Shown one piece after another: positions 44,132 through 54,614 of a stretch of 64,000 nucleotides of DNA (its first letter is position 1; each line of letters opens with the position of its first letter). A program made the position numbers and the translations under genes. The notes under the pieces were generated by a model. The model did no database searches. It was not told where the DNA came from and was given only the letters and a program-made list of their open reading frames with translations. The DNA is from Flavobacterium sp. HBTb2-11-1. GTDB lineage: Bacteria; Bacteroidota; Bacteroidia; Flavobacteriales; Flavobacteriaceae. The stretch covers positions 248,001 to 312,000 of the forward strand of contig NZ_WUMO01000003.1 of the NCBI RefSeq assembly GCF_009826975.1. The letters are read 5' to 3'.

Positions 44132-44232
44132 CTCTTATCAGTACTAAAATGCTAAGAATTTTGAAGCATGGGTTCGGGTGAGAATAGATTGTAAGGATGA
44201 TAATAATTTAAACTTTTAAAAAACAAATCAAG

Positions 44233-47073
44233 ATGAAAAAAGCTTACTTATTATGTGTATTGATTTTAACAGTTTTTGTTTCCCAAGCCCAGAGCGTTTG
44301 GAAAAATGTTCAGATTGGAGGTGCTGGTTTTGTTACTGGTATTATTCCAAGTAAAACAGATGCCAATTTAAAATATGCCCGCACAGATGTGGGAGGAGCT
44401 TATCGATGGGACGCATCTGGCAACAGATGGATACCCTTATTGGATTGGACCAGTGTAGACCAGCTGGGGTATCAGGGAGTGGAATCGCTAGCGATTGACC
44501 CCCAGAATAATAATGTGGTATATATGCTGGTTGGAACCGATTATTTTAATGGTCAGAAAACAGCGATTTTAAAATCAACCGACAGAGGCGCTAATTTTAC
44601 TGAAACTATAGTTACCTCACAATTTAAGGCGCATGGAAACGGTATGGGAAGATCTAATGGCGAGCGATTGGCTGTAGATCCCAACAATTCTAATGTGCTT
44701 TTCTGCGGAAGCAGACGCGATGGATTGTTTAAAAGCACTAATGGCGGTTCGACTTGGTCTAAGGTATCGTCATTTCCTGTTACGACAACAGCAAATGATA
44801 ACGGAATCTGTTTTGTAATTTTTGATTCTGCATCGGTTTCTGGAGGCAGCACCCAGACTATTTATGCTGGCGTTTCCAGAACTGGAGCTTCCAATCTTTA
44901 TAAAAGTACAGATGCTGGAAATACTTGGAATGCCGTTTCGGGAGCCACAGTAAATTATATGCCTCAGCGAGCAGTGTTAGATTCTAACAGAGCTTTATTA
45001 ATCACTTATGCTGATAAGGAAGGGCCTTGGAATCCTTCTTCAGGACAGATTTGGAAGCTTTCTAGCGCAGGGGCTTTAACGAATATTACACCGTCGTCCT
45101 TTTCGGGGCCTTTTGGCGGAATCGATGTTGACCCTTCCAATTCGCAGCGTCTGATTGCCTCTTCGATGAATACTTATATGGCGCAGTATACCAATGCACA
45201 AGGCAATATAATTTATGCAGATCGTTTCTTTTTAAGTACAGATGGAGGTGCATCATGGAGAGATCTGGTTGGAAATTCAGGAATCAATGTTTTAGACAAT
45301 GGCTGTACTTGGATTTCAGGATCTTCAGCATCCATTCACTGGACTGGCGATATCAAATTTAATCCTTTTAATACCAATAAGGCAAGCGTAATATCTGGAA
45401 ACGGTATTTTTACCTGTGATGATCTTAATGCATCAAAAACCTCGTGGAAGTTTGATGCTATTGGCCTTGAAGAGAGCGTTCCTCTAGGTTTAATCAGCAT
45501 TCCAGGCGGACCTTTAATGAGTGTTATTGGAGATTATGACGGATTTAAACATACTGATGTTTCGGTATATGCACCACAATATAAGCCTGCAATGGGAACC
45601 ACATCTGGATTGGCTTATGCATCAGGAAATACCAATAAAATTGTAAGACTTGGAGAATATATGTACTATTCCAACAATCAAGGAACTGATTGGATAAAGA
45701 CAACTGCAACCTTAGCAGGACCACGCGGAACGGTGGCACTTTCGTATGACGGCGCAACTATTCTACATGTTCCAGAGTCTTCCAGCGCTATGTACCGCTC
45801 TACCAATAATGGAGCTAGCTGGACGACTGCAACAGGAATTAATTTCAATACGGTTGCCGTATCTGATGCAGTTACAAACAATAAATTTTATGCCTACAAC
45901 AGAAGTAACGGAGATTTAAAAGTAAGTACAGACGGAGGTGCTTCTTTTAATACGGTTTCTAATGTTGGAGCAGGGGGATCTAGCCTGATTAGAACAGTTC
46001 CTGGGTATGCTGGGCATTTGTGGATTGCTAAGAATTCTGGCGGATTAATAAGGTCAGTTGATGGCGGAGTTAGTTTTAGCACACCTTCAACAGCGGTAAG
46101 CAATGCTGCAGCAGTCGGAATTGGTAAAGCGAAGACAGGCACTTCTTATCCAATTATTTATATCTGGGGTACTGTAAACGGCGTTACGGGAGTTTTCCGT
46201 TCTGTAGACCAAGGCAGCAATTGGACTCGCGTTAACGATGATGCGCATGAATATGGAGGTACTGGAAATGGAAACTTCGTAATGGGAGACATGAATATTT
46301 ACGGACGTGTATATATGAGTACTGTTGGAAGAGGACTTGTTTATGGTGACGATCTTGCTGAAACCGCATCTTATTATACCATTTCAAATAGAAGCACTGG
46401 ACTGCTGATAGACGGAATGAGCAGAACCACAAATGGAAGTAACGCAGGACAATGGAACTACAGCGGAAGCAGTGCCCAGCAATGGGCTCTAGAGTATAAC
46501 GGCAGCGAGGTTATGATTAAAAACAGAGCTACTGGATTGTATATAGACGGAATGAGCAGAACAGTTAATCCGTCAATCGCTGGACAATGGGCCTATAGTG
46601 GAAGTGAAGCGCAGAAATGGATACAGGAAGATGCTGGTTCGGGCTATATCAAGTTTAAAAATAAGGCGACTGGATTGTACTTGGATGGTTTAGGAAATGC
46701 AACTAACGGAGCCGATTTAAGCCAGTGGAGTTTCAGTTCAAGTAATAACCAGCAATGGTCTCTTACTGCGGTATCGAGTGCAACTTTGAGATTAGGTGCT
46801 AATACAGAAAGCTTACAAGAGCAGAAATTTACTGTCATCTGTTCTCCAAATCCGTTTACAAGCAGCTTTAAAATTGAAATAAACGATTATAAGGAACCGA
46901 TAAGCGTGCGAATTTTTGATATTAACGGAAAAAATGTTGAGTCTGCGCAAGTCAAAGACCAGAGCCAGCTATCAATGGGAAACACACTTCAATCAGGATT
47001 CTATATCGTAAAAGTGGAAGGAACTGGAGGTAATCTTCTCCAATCATTTAAAATGATTAAAAAAACGAGATAA
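44233..47073 (+). CDS. GH74 xyloglucanase with ricin-type trefoil and T9SS signal
   Basis: The protein has 946 residues. After the signal peptide (1-20), residues about 21-705 form the two beta-propellers of GH74 with Asp52 in YARTDVGGAYRWD (conserved catalytic position) and many S-T-D-G-G-x-x-W blades. Residues 714-847 are a three-fold ricin/CBM13-like trefoil (TGLLIDGMSRT, TGLYIDGMSRT, TGLYLDGLGNA, each ending QQW or QKW). Residues 870-946 are a type A T9SS sorting domain (SPNPFTSSF, ISVRIFDINGK, SGFYIVKVEG, FKMIKKTR). GH74 enzymes cut xyloglucan in the chain. The T9SS signal implies secretion or surface attachment by a route other than the lipoprotein GH5. Confidence 0.94.
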   Translation: MKKAYLLCVLILTVFVSQAQSVWKNVQIGGAGFVTGIIPSKTDANLKYARTDVGGAYRWDASGNRWIPLLDWTSVDQLGYQGVESLAIDPQNNNVVYMLVGTDYFNGQKTAILKSTDRGANFTETIVTSQFKAHGNGMGRSNGERLAVDPNNSNVLFCGSRRDGLFKSTNGGSTWSKVSSFPVTTTANDNGICFVIFDSASVSGGSTQTIYAGVSRTGASNLYKSTDAGNTWNAVSGATVNYMPQRAVLDSNRALLITYADKEGPWNPSSGQIWKLSSAGALTNITPSSFSGPFGGIDVDPSNSQRLIASSMNTYMAQYTNAQGNIIYADRFFLSTDGGASWRDLVGNSGINVLDNGCTWISGSSASIHWTGDIKFNPFNTNKASVISGNGIFTCDDLNASKTSWKFDAIGLEESVPLGLISIPGGPLMSVIGDYDGFKHTDVSVYAPQYKPAMGTTSGLAYASGNTNKIVRLGEYMYYSNNQGTDWIKTTATLAGPRGTVALSYDGATILHVPESSSAMYRSTNNGASWTTATGINFNTVAVSDAVTNNKFYAYNRSNGDLKVSTDGGASFNTVSNVGAGGSSLIRTVPGYAGHLWIAKNSGGLIRSVDGGVSFSTPSTAVSNAAAVGIGKAKTGTSYPIIYIWGTVNGVTGVFRSVDQGSNWTRVNDDAHEYGGTGNGNFVMGDMNIYGRVYMSTVGRGLVYGDDLAETASYYTISNRSTGLLIDGMSRTTNGSNAGQWNYSGSSAQQWALEYNGSEVMIKNRATGLYIDGMSRTVNPSIAGQWAYSGSEAQKWIQEDAGSGYIKFKNKATGLYLDGLGNATNGADLSQWSFSSSNNQQWSLTAVSSATLRLGANTESLQEQKFTVICSPNPFTSSFKIEINDYKEPISVRIFDINGKNVESAQVKDQSQLSMGNTLQSGFYIVKVEGTGGNLLQSFKMIKKTR

Positions 47074-47086
47074 ATTAAATTGACAG

Positions 47087-47120
47087 AAGTCCTAACAGTA
47101 GAATAACTCTGTTAGGACTT
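47087..47120 (+). terminator. Strong hairpin after GH74
   Basis: A perfect 12-bp stem, AAGTCCTAACAG (47087-47098) with CTGTTAGGACTT (47109-47120), 10-base loop, then TCATAT. The T-run is short, so it may be a partial terminator with read-through into GH29. Confidence 0.65.
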
Positions 47121-47253
47121 TCATATAGAGATTATGTACCTGTATCAGCACATTCTACTGTAATTTAGAAGACCAATAATTTTTTGCAATAAAAGCCAAA
47201 AAGAAAAATTTAAAAACACGTTAGCTCAGGGCTAACAAAAAATAAAAATCAAA

Positions 47254-48927
<1,674 letters not shown>

Positions 48928-48991
48928 TATTAAATTGTAAAGCATTAAGGAACAGATAAATGCTAAAAAGCAATCGTTCAAACCCATTGAC

Positions 48992-51900
48992 ATGATAAAA
49001 AAAATCTTTCTCATTGCCGTATTTTTTGCGGTTAACCTTATAAATGCCCAGCAGGTAAATGACTGGGAGAATCCAGCTGTTAATGGCATCAATAAGGAAA
49101 AACCACATGCATACGGTTTTCTTGCCGAAGAGAAAAAAAATAATCCAATGCTTTTGTCTCTGAATGGGATGTGGAAATTTAACTGGTCGGCCAATCCACA
49201 GTCTCGACCAGCTGATTTTTACAGCAAAGATTTTTCTACTGATGCTTGGACTGCTATTTTAGTACCTGGCAGTTGGGAATTGCAAGGATTTGGAACCCCT
49301 ATTTACACCAATGTGGCCTATCCTTTTAAAAGAGATATTCCAAGAGTAAGCGGCGAACCCGATGAGAGTTTTACGACTTTTAAAGAAAGAAATCCCGTTG
49401 GCAGCTATACAACTAGCTTCAAGATTCCCGAGAACTGGAGTAGTAAACAGATATTTATTAATTTCGGAGGAGTACAATCGGCAATGTATCTTTGGGTAAA
49501 CGGACATAAAGTAGGCTATAGCGAAAATTCTATGTCGCCTGCCGAGTTTGACATTACGCCTTATATCGAAAAAGGAGACAATAAACTGGCTGTAGAAGTT
49601 TACAAATACTGCGATGGCAGTTATATGGAAGATCAGGATATCTGGCGTTTGGGCGGGATATTCAGAGATGTCGATCTGATTGCAAGACCTAAAACCTTTA
49701 TCGGAGACTATTTTGTAAAGGCAATTCCAGACAAATCATATTCAAAAGCAGAAGTTGCCATCGATATCCGTTTGGATAACAGAGGCACAGAGAATACTTC
49801 AGGATTGAAAGTTGAGGCTACTATAAGCGGATATTCAAAATCAGGAGATTATATAGAGAAGCAGTTTCAGGCAAAAGTGCCGGTTTCATCATCCAAAGGA
49901 CTCTTTACGATGAATGCCATACTAGATAATCCGAAACTTTGGTCAGCAGAAACTCCCGACTTGTATAAGCTTGTTCTGCAACTTAAAAATAAGAAAAATG
50001 AGATTGTAGACAGAGCCGAATGCTATTTTGGTGTTCGAAGCATTGAAGTGCGTGCAGACGTATTTTACATCAATGGCAAAGCGGTGAAATTGAAAGGCAT
50101 TAACCGCCATGAAATGCATCCGCGTACAGGAAAATACATCAGCCGTCAATTCATGATACGTGATATGGAGCTAATGAAACAGGCTAATATTAATATGATA
50201 CGCACAAGCCATTATCCTGATGATCCGCTGTTTTATGAACTTTGCGACAAATACGGTTTTTATGTAATGGACGAGGCAAATCAGGAGTCCCATGCTTTCG
50301 GTCTCGGGAATAAAGAGCTGGGCGAAGATCCTCTCTGGAAAACTTCTCATATAGAACGTGCCACTTCGCTTGTTGGAAGAGACAAAAATCACGCGTCCGT
50401 GGTTATCTGGTCTCTTGGCAATGAAGGCGGTAAAGGAGAAAATATGAAAGCAATGGCAGATACCATTCGCAAACTCGATAAGACACGCCTCGTTTTTTCG
50501 GATACCCACAGAGAAATATCAGATCTCTATGATGATAGTTATTTGCATCCTGAAGATTTTAAGAAATTGGGCGAAAGGATAAAAGACAAACCTGTAATTA
50601 TGCGCGAGTATGCTCATGTTATGGGAAATTCAGGCGGAAATCTGCAGGAATATTGGGATGTAATTTATGCAGATCCAAGCCTATGCGGTGCTGCAATTTG
50701 GGAATGGGACGAACACGGACTGCCAAAAGCCAAAGATGGTTCTCCGTTTCAACTTACCCAGCACCCTGACGATTATTCTTTAAGAGATAGCGAATTTTGG
50801 GCATATGGCGGAAACTTTGGCGACAAGCCCAACGATGGCAATTTTGTCATGAGAGGATTGGTTTCTTCTGATCGAAAACCATATCCGCATTATTATGAGG
50901 TGCAGAAAGTCTATCAGCCTGTTATTTTCCAAATGCAGGATGAAAAGAAAACAAGTATTAAAGCCACCAATCGTTTTGATTTTCTGCCGCTTCAAAATTT
51001 CGATATTGAATATGAATATGTTTGCGAAGGAAAATCTTTGCAGAGAGGTCTGCTGAACTTCGGTTCTGTTTTGCCAGGGGCTTCTGCTGTTATTGATCTC
51101 CCATATCTTCAGAACGAACAAAAAGCCTGTCCTGAAATCTGCCTTAACATTTATGTAAGGCTTAAAGATGGTGCACTTTGGGCAGAAACAGGCTATTGCA
51201 TCGCTCGTGAACAGTTTATAATAAAACCTTATGAGTGGAAAAAAGGCATTTCTGGAGCAAAAGCTGTAAAAGTAAAGGAAACGTCTACTGTTATTGAGCT
51301 TAAGACGGATGATATGAATTTTGTTTTCAATAAAAACAATGGTGAGCTAACAAGTTGGAAAATCAAAGATCAGGAGCTTTTAATAGGATCTTTGGAGCCT
51401 TATTTCTGGAAAACTCCAAATGACAACCAGAAGCAGAGCGGTTATTCAAAAGAATTCTCAAAATGGAAAAACGCAACAGCCGATAGAGTGGTTAAAAAGG
51501 TTGCTGTAACCAAACAAGATACCTTAGCTACGGTAAAATTTGATATCAGTTTTCCTCGTATTGGAGCCAATTATACGCTAGAATATCAGCTAAACGGAGA
51601 TGGAAAATTAGGCACAAGAGCTTTTTATAGGCCATTAAGCGATACTATCGGACAAATTCCTAAATTTGGAATGAGACTTCGCATTCCCAAAAATTATAAT
51701 GCTGTAAATTGGTATGGCCGAGGCCCTTATGAGAATTACCCAGACCGAAAAACAGCTTCTTTTTTAGGAGCATATCACAAAGATCTGGAACATTTTATCG
51801 TTCCGTATCCAGCTCCGCAAGATAATGCAAACCGCAGTGATGTGCGTTGGTTTTCTCTTGAATCGCCAAACGGAAACAGTATTAAAGTAACGGGATTGCA

Positions 51901-52126
51901 GCCGTTGAATTTCCGTGCATGGCCTTATACAGAAGAAGATTTGGAAAATGCCAGACACGATTACCAGCTGGCCAGACGTGATTTTATCAACCTTAATATT
52001 GATCTAAATATTCATGGTGTTGGAGGCGATGATTCTTGGGGAGCAAAAACAATGGAAAAATATACCAATTCTGGCAGTAAGCCGTATGAGTTTGGATTTA
52101 CTTTAGAATATTTCCAAAAACAGTAA
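48992..52126 (+). CDS. GH2 beta-galactosidase, large LacZ-like form
   Basis: The protein has 1044 residues with a signal peptide ending NLINAQ. The order is sugar-binding, Ig-like, TIM barrel, a further Ig-like domain, and the C-terminal Bgal_small_N beta-sandwich (about 760-1040). Catalytic residues are Glu478 (WSLGNEGG, acid/base) and Glu539 (MREYAHVMGNS, nucleophile). The LacZ-like length and MREYAH motif favour beta-galactosidase. In xyloglucan the substrate would be galactose beta-1,2-linked to xylose, exposed once GH29 has removed fucose. It is 64 bases after GH29 and five bases before the next open frame. Confidence 0.93.
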   Translation: MIKKIFLIAVFFAVNLINAQQVNDWENPAVNGINKEKPHAYGFLAEEKKNNPMLLSLNGMWKFNWSANPQSRPADFYSKDFSTDAWTAILVPGSWELQGFGTPIYTNVAYPFKRDIPRVSGEPDESFTTFKERNPVGSYTTSFKIPENWSSKQIFINFGGVQSAMYLWVNGHKVGYSENSMSPAEFDITPYIEKGDNKLAVEVYKYCDGSYMEDQDIWRLGGIFRDVDLIARPKTFIGDYFVKAIPDKSYSKAEVAIDIRLDNRGTENTSGLKVEATISGYSKSGDYIEKQFQAKVPVSSSKGLFTMNAILDNPKLWSAETPDLYKLVLQLKNKKNEIVDRAECYFGVRSIEVRADVFYINGKAVKLKGINRHEMHPRTGKYISRQFMIRDMELMKQANINMIRTSHYPDDPLFYELCDKYGFYVMDEANQESHAFGLGNKELGEDPLWKTSHIERATSLVGRDKNHASVVIWSLGNEGGKGENMKAMADTIRKLDKTRLVFSDTHREISDLYDDSYLHPEDFKKLGERIKDKPVIMREYAHVMGNSGGNLQEYWDVIYADPSLCGAAIWEWDEHGLPKAKDGSPFQLTQHPDDYSLRDSEFWAYGGNFGDKPNDGNFVMRGLVSSDRKPYPHYYEVQKVYQPVIFQMQDEKKTSIKATNRFDFLPLQNFDIEYEYVCEGKSLQRGLLNFGSVLPGASAVIDLPYLQNEQKACPEICLNIYVRLKDGALWAETGYCIAREQFIIKPYEWKKGISGAKAVKVKETSTVIELKTDDMNFVFNKNNGELTSWKIKDQELLIGSLEPYFWKTPNDNQKQSGYSKEFSKWKNATADRVVKKVAVTKQDTLATVKFDISFPRIGANYTLEYQLNGDGKLGTRAFYRPLSDTIGQIPKFGMRLRIPKNYNAVNWYGRGPYENYPDRKTASFLGAYHKDLEHFIVPYPAPQDNANRSDVRWFSLESPNGNSIKVTGLQPLNFRAWPYTEEDLENARHDYQLARRDFINLNIDLNIHGVGGDDSWGAKTMEKYTNSGSKPYEFGFTLEYFQKQ

Positions 52127-52172
52127 CGTCTTGCCGCATTATTTCAGAACAGTACAAAATCAAATAACGAAA

Positions 52173-54608
52173 ATGAATAATTCAATTTCAGATCACATAC
52201 ACTATTTAAAGAAAAGCATGCTATTTTTATGCCTGCTGCTTCTAAATTTTTCATCTCTGCATGCACAGGAAAACGTAAAGAGAAAACAGCTTTTTGACGA
52301 TGATTGGAGATTTTTTCTGGGAGAGGAGACAAAAGCCTCATCCGATAATTTCAATGATAAGGACTGGCGAAAGCTTGATCTGCCTCATGATTGGAGTATT
52401 GAAGGCAAAGTCCATCCAAAGAATCCTACTGGAGCAGGAGGAGGATATTTTCCCGCAGGAGTGGCTTGGTACCGAAAGACTTTTACAGTGCCAGATAATT
52501 GGAAGACCAAAAAAACAGCGATTTATTTTGAAGGGGTTTATATGAATTCCGAAGTTTTTATTAATGGCAAGTCGCTTGGGGTTTATCCGTACGGATATTC
52601 CTCTTTCAGCTATGATCTTTCTCCGCATCTCAAATATGGAGAACAGAATGTGATTGCGGTGCGAGTAGATAATTCGCAGCAGATGAACAGCCGCTGGTAT
52701 AGCGGATCGGGAATCTACAGACATGTCTGGCTAATTCAGACCAATCCAGTTCATATAGCACAATGGGGAACAGGAATCAGCACTTTCGAGATTTCTCCCA
52801 AAAAAGCCACAGTCCGTGTGGAAACCAAAGTGATCAATGAAACCGAATCGTTACCGGAAATTACCGTTACAGCATTAATCCAAAATCCAACATCTAAGAC
52901 TGCAGGGCGTCAGGAAACAAAAGTGGCGCTTTCTCCAAAGAGCGAAAAAGTCGTGACTCAGCTTATAAAAGTTAGCAATCCGGCACTTTGGAGTCCGCAG
53001 CAGCCTTTTTTGTATAAAGTCTTGATGCAGGTTTCAAAACAGAAGAAAATCCTTGATGAGAGTATTGTCGATTTTGGAATCCGCTCTCTTAAATTTACAG
53101 TTGAGAATGGATTTCAGCTCAACGGAAAAACAATTAAGCTCAACGGAGGATGCGTGCATCACGACAACGGTGCCCTGGGTGCCGCTGCTTTTGACCGTGC
53201 AGAACAACGCAAAGTGGAGCTTTTAAAAGCCAGCGGATTCAATGCTGTAAGAACTTCTCATAATCCACCTTCAGAAGCCTTTTTAGATGCCTGCGACCGA
53301 TTAGGTTTGCTGGTTATGGACGAATCTTTTGACTGTTGGAAAGTTGGAAAAAATAAATATGATTATTCAAATTATTTCAATACTTGGTGGAAACGCGATT
53401 TGCAAGCCATGGTGCTGCGCGATCGCAATCATCCCAGCATTTTTATGTGGAGCATTGGAAATGAAATACCGGAAAGAGAAAATCCTGATGCAGTAAATAC
53501 GGCCAAAATGCTTTCTGAAGAAATAAAAAAAATCGACACAAGCCGTCCGATAACATCGGCCATTGTTAATGGCGGTAAAAATTGGGATATATTTGATCCT
53601 TTGATGGCTCAGCATGATGTTGCGGGATATAACTACAGTTTAGATAAAGCACCGCAAGACCATTTAAGAGTACCTTCTCGAATTATAGTCCAAACAGAAT
53701 CGTATCCTAAAGATGCTTTTAAAAACTGGGAATTAGTACAGAAAAACAATTATATCATTGGAGATTTTGTATGGACGGCCATGGATTATCTAGGAGAATC
53801 GGGAATAGGACGCAACTATTATTCAGGAGAAGTACCTGGTGAACATTGGGAGAATGATTTTTTTCCGTGGCACGGCGCTTATTGCGGGGATATAGATTTG
53901 ATTGGATGGAGAAAACCTATAGCACACTACAGAAGTATGCTCTATAACGAAAAGGAAAAACTCTATATAGCAATTCGAGAGCCGGCACCTGAACCTCTTG
54001 AAATCAAACAGACCTGGTGGTCGGTATATCCTACGTGGGAAAGCTGGACATGGCCCGAATATACAGGGAAAAATGTTGAGGTCGAAGTATATTCCAAATA
54101 TCCAAAAGTTCGGCTGTATCTTAATGGCCAGCTTTTAGGAGAGAAGGAAACAGGAGAGCAGCAACAATTTAAAACTGTTTTTGTCGTACCTTACGCATCA
54201 GGAATCTTGAAAGCGGTTGGTTTATCAAATGAAGAGGAACAGGAATACGTTACGCTGAAGACTGCAGGTGAGGCGGTGCAGATTAAATTGGCAGCCGACC
54301 GAAAAGAGATGAAAGCCGACGGACAAGATTTGACTTATATTGCAGTCGAACTAATGGATCGTGAAGGAGTTTTGAATCCTAATGCAGACGGACGCCTTAC
54401 TTTTAAAATTGAAGGACCTGGAACTATCCAAGCAGTTGATAATGCAAATTTAAAAGATTTTGAACCGTATCAATCCACAACTAGAAGGGCTTGGCACGGA
54501 AGAGCTCTGGCAATTGTGAGAAGCAGTCATCAGAAAGGACAAATCAAAGTAACGGTTTCTGGAGATGGATTACAACCTCAGACCATTACTATTACATCAA
54601 ATAATTAA
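52173..54608 (+). CDS. GH2 beta-galactosidase-like enzyme with DUF4982-type tail
   Basis: The protein has 811 residues from the ATG at 52173; the frame is open 14 codons further, and the internal Met at 52218 would also give a signal peptide (LLLLNFSSLHAQ). The order is sugar-binding, Ig-like and TIM-barrel domains, then two C-terminal Ig-like domains as in GH2 proteins with a DUF4982 region. Catalytic residues are Glu431 (MWSIGNEIPER) and Glu509 (IVQTESYP). The GGCVHHDNGALGAAAFDRAE block marks the subgroup. It differs from the preceding GH2 in length and tail, so it probably acts on a different linkage or aglycone. Activity beyond 'GH2 beta-glycosidase' is uncertain. Confidence 0.9.
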   Translation: MNNSISDHIHYLKKSMLFLCLLLLNFSSLHAQENVKRKQLFDDDWRFFLGEETKASSDNFNDKDWRKLDLPHDWSIEGKVHPKNPTGAGGGYFPAGVAWYRKTFTVPDNWKTKKTAIYFEGVYMNSEVFINGKSLGVYPYGYSSFSYDLSPHLKYGEQNVIAVRVDNSQQMNSRWYSGSGIYRHVWLIQTNPVHIAQWGTGISTFEISPKKATVRVETKVINETESLPEITVTALIQNPTSKTAGRQETKVALSPKSEKVVTQLIKVSNPALWSPQQPFLYKVLMQVSKQKKILDESIVDFGIRSLKFTVENGFQLNGKTIKLNGGCVHHDNGALGAAAFDRAEQRKVELLKASGFNAVRTSHNPPSEAFLDACDRLGLLVMDESFDCWKVGKNKYDYSNYFNTWWKRDLQAMVLRDRNHPSIFMWSIGNEIPERENPDAVNTAKMLSEEIKKIDTSRPITSAIVNGGKNWDIFDPLMAQHDVAGYNYSLDKAPQDHLRVPSRIIVQTESYPKDAFKNWELVQKNNYIIGDFVWTAMDYLGESGIGRNYYSGEVPGEHWENDFFPWHGAYCGDIDLIGWRKPIAHYRSMLYNEKEKLYIAIREPAPEPLEIKQTWWSVYPTWESWTWPEYTGKNVEVEVYSKYPKVRLYLNGQLLGEKETGEQQQFKTVFVVPYASGILKAVGLSNEEEQEYVTLKTAGEAVQIKLAADRKEMKADGQDLTYIAVELMDREGVLNPNADGRLTFKIEGPGTIQAVDNANLKDFEPYQSTTRRAWHGRALAIVRSSHQKGQIKVTVSGDGLQPQTITITSNN

Positions 54609-54614
54609 AAGAAT

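Noticed and set aside
43984..44181. Small open frame between GH5 and GH74
   Set aside because: It overlaps the end of GH5, and most of it is made of three hairpins. Its codons show no protein-like pattern.
52131..52172. Upstream ATG of the second GH2
   Set aside because: The extra 14 residues do not form a signal peptide and begin only five bases after the preceding stop; the ATG at 52173 or 52218 gives a normal secretion signal.
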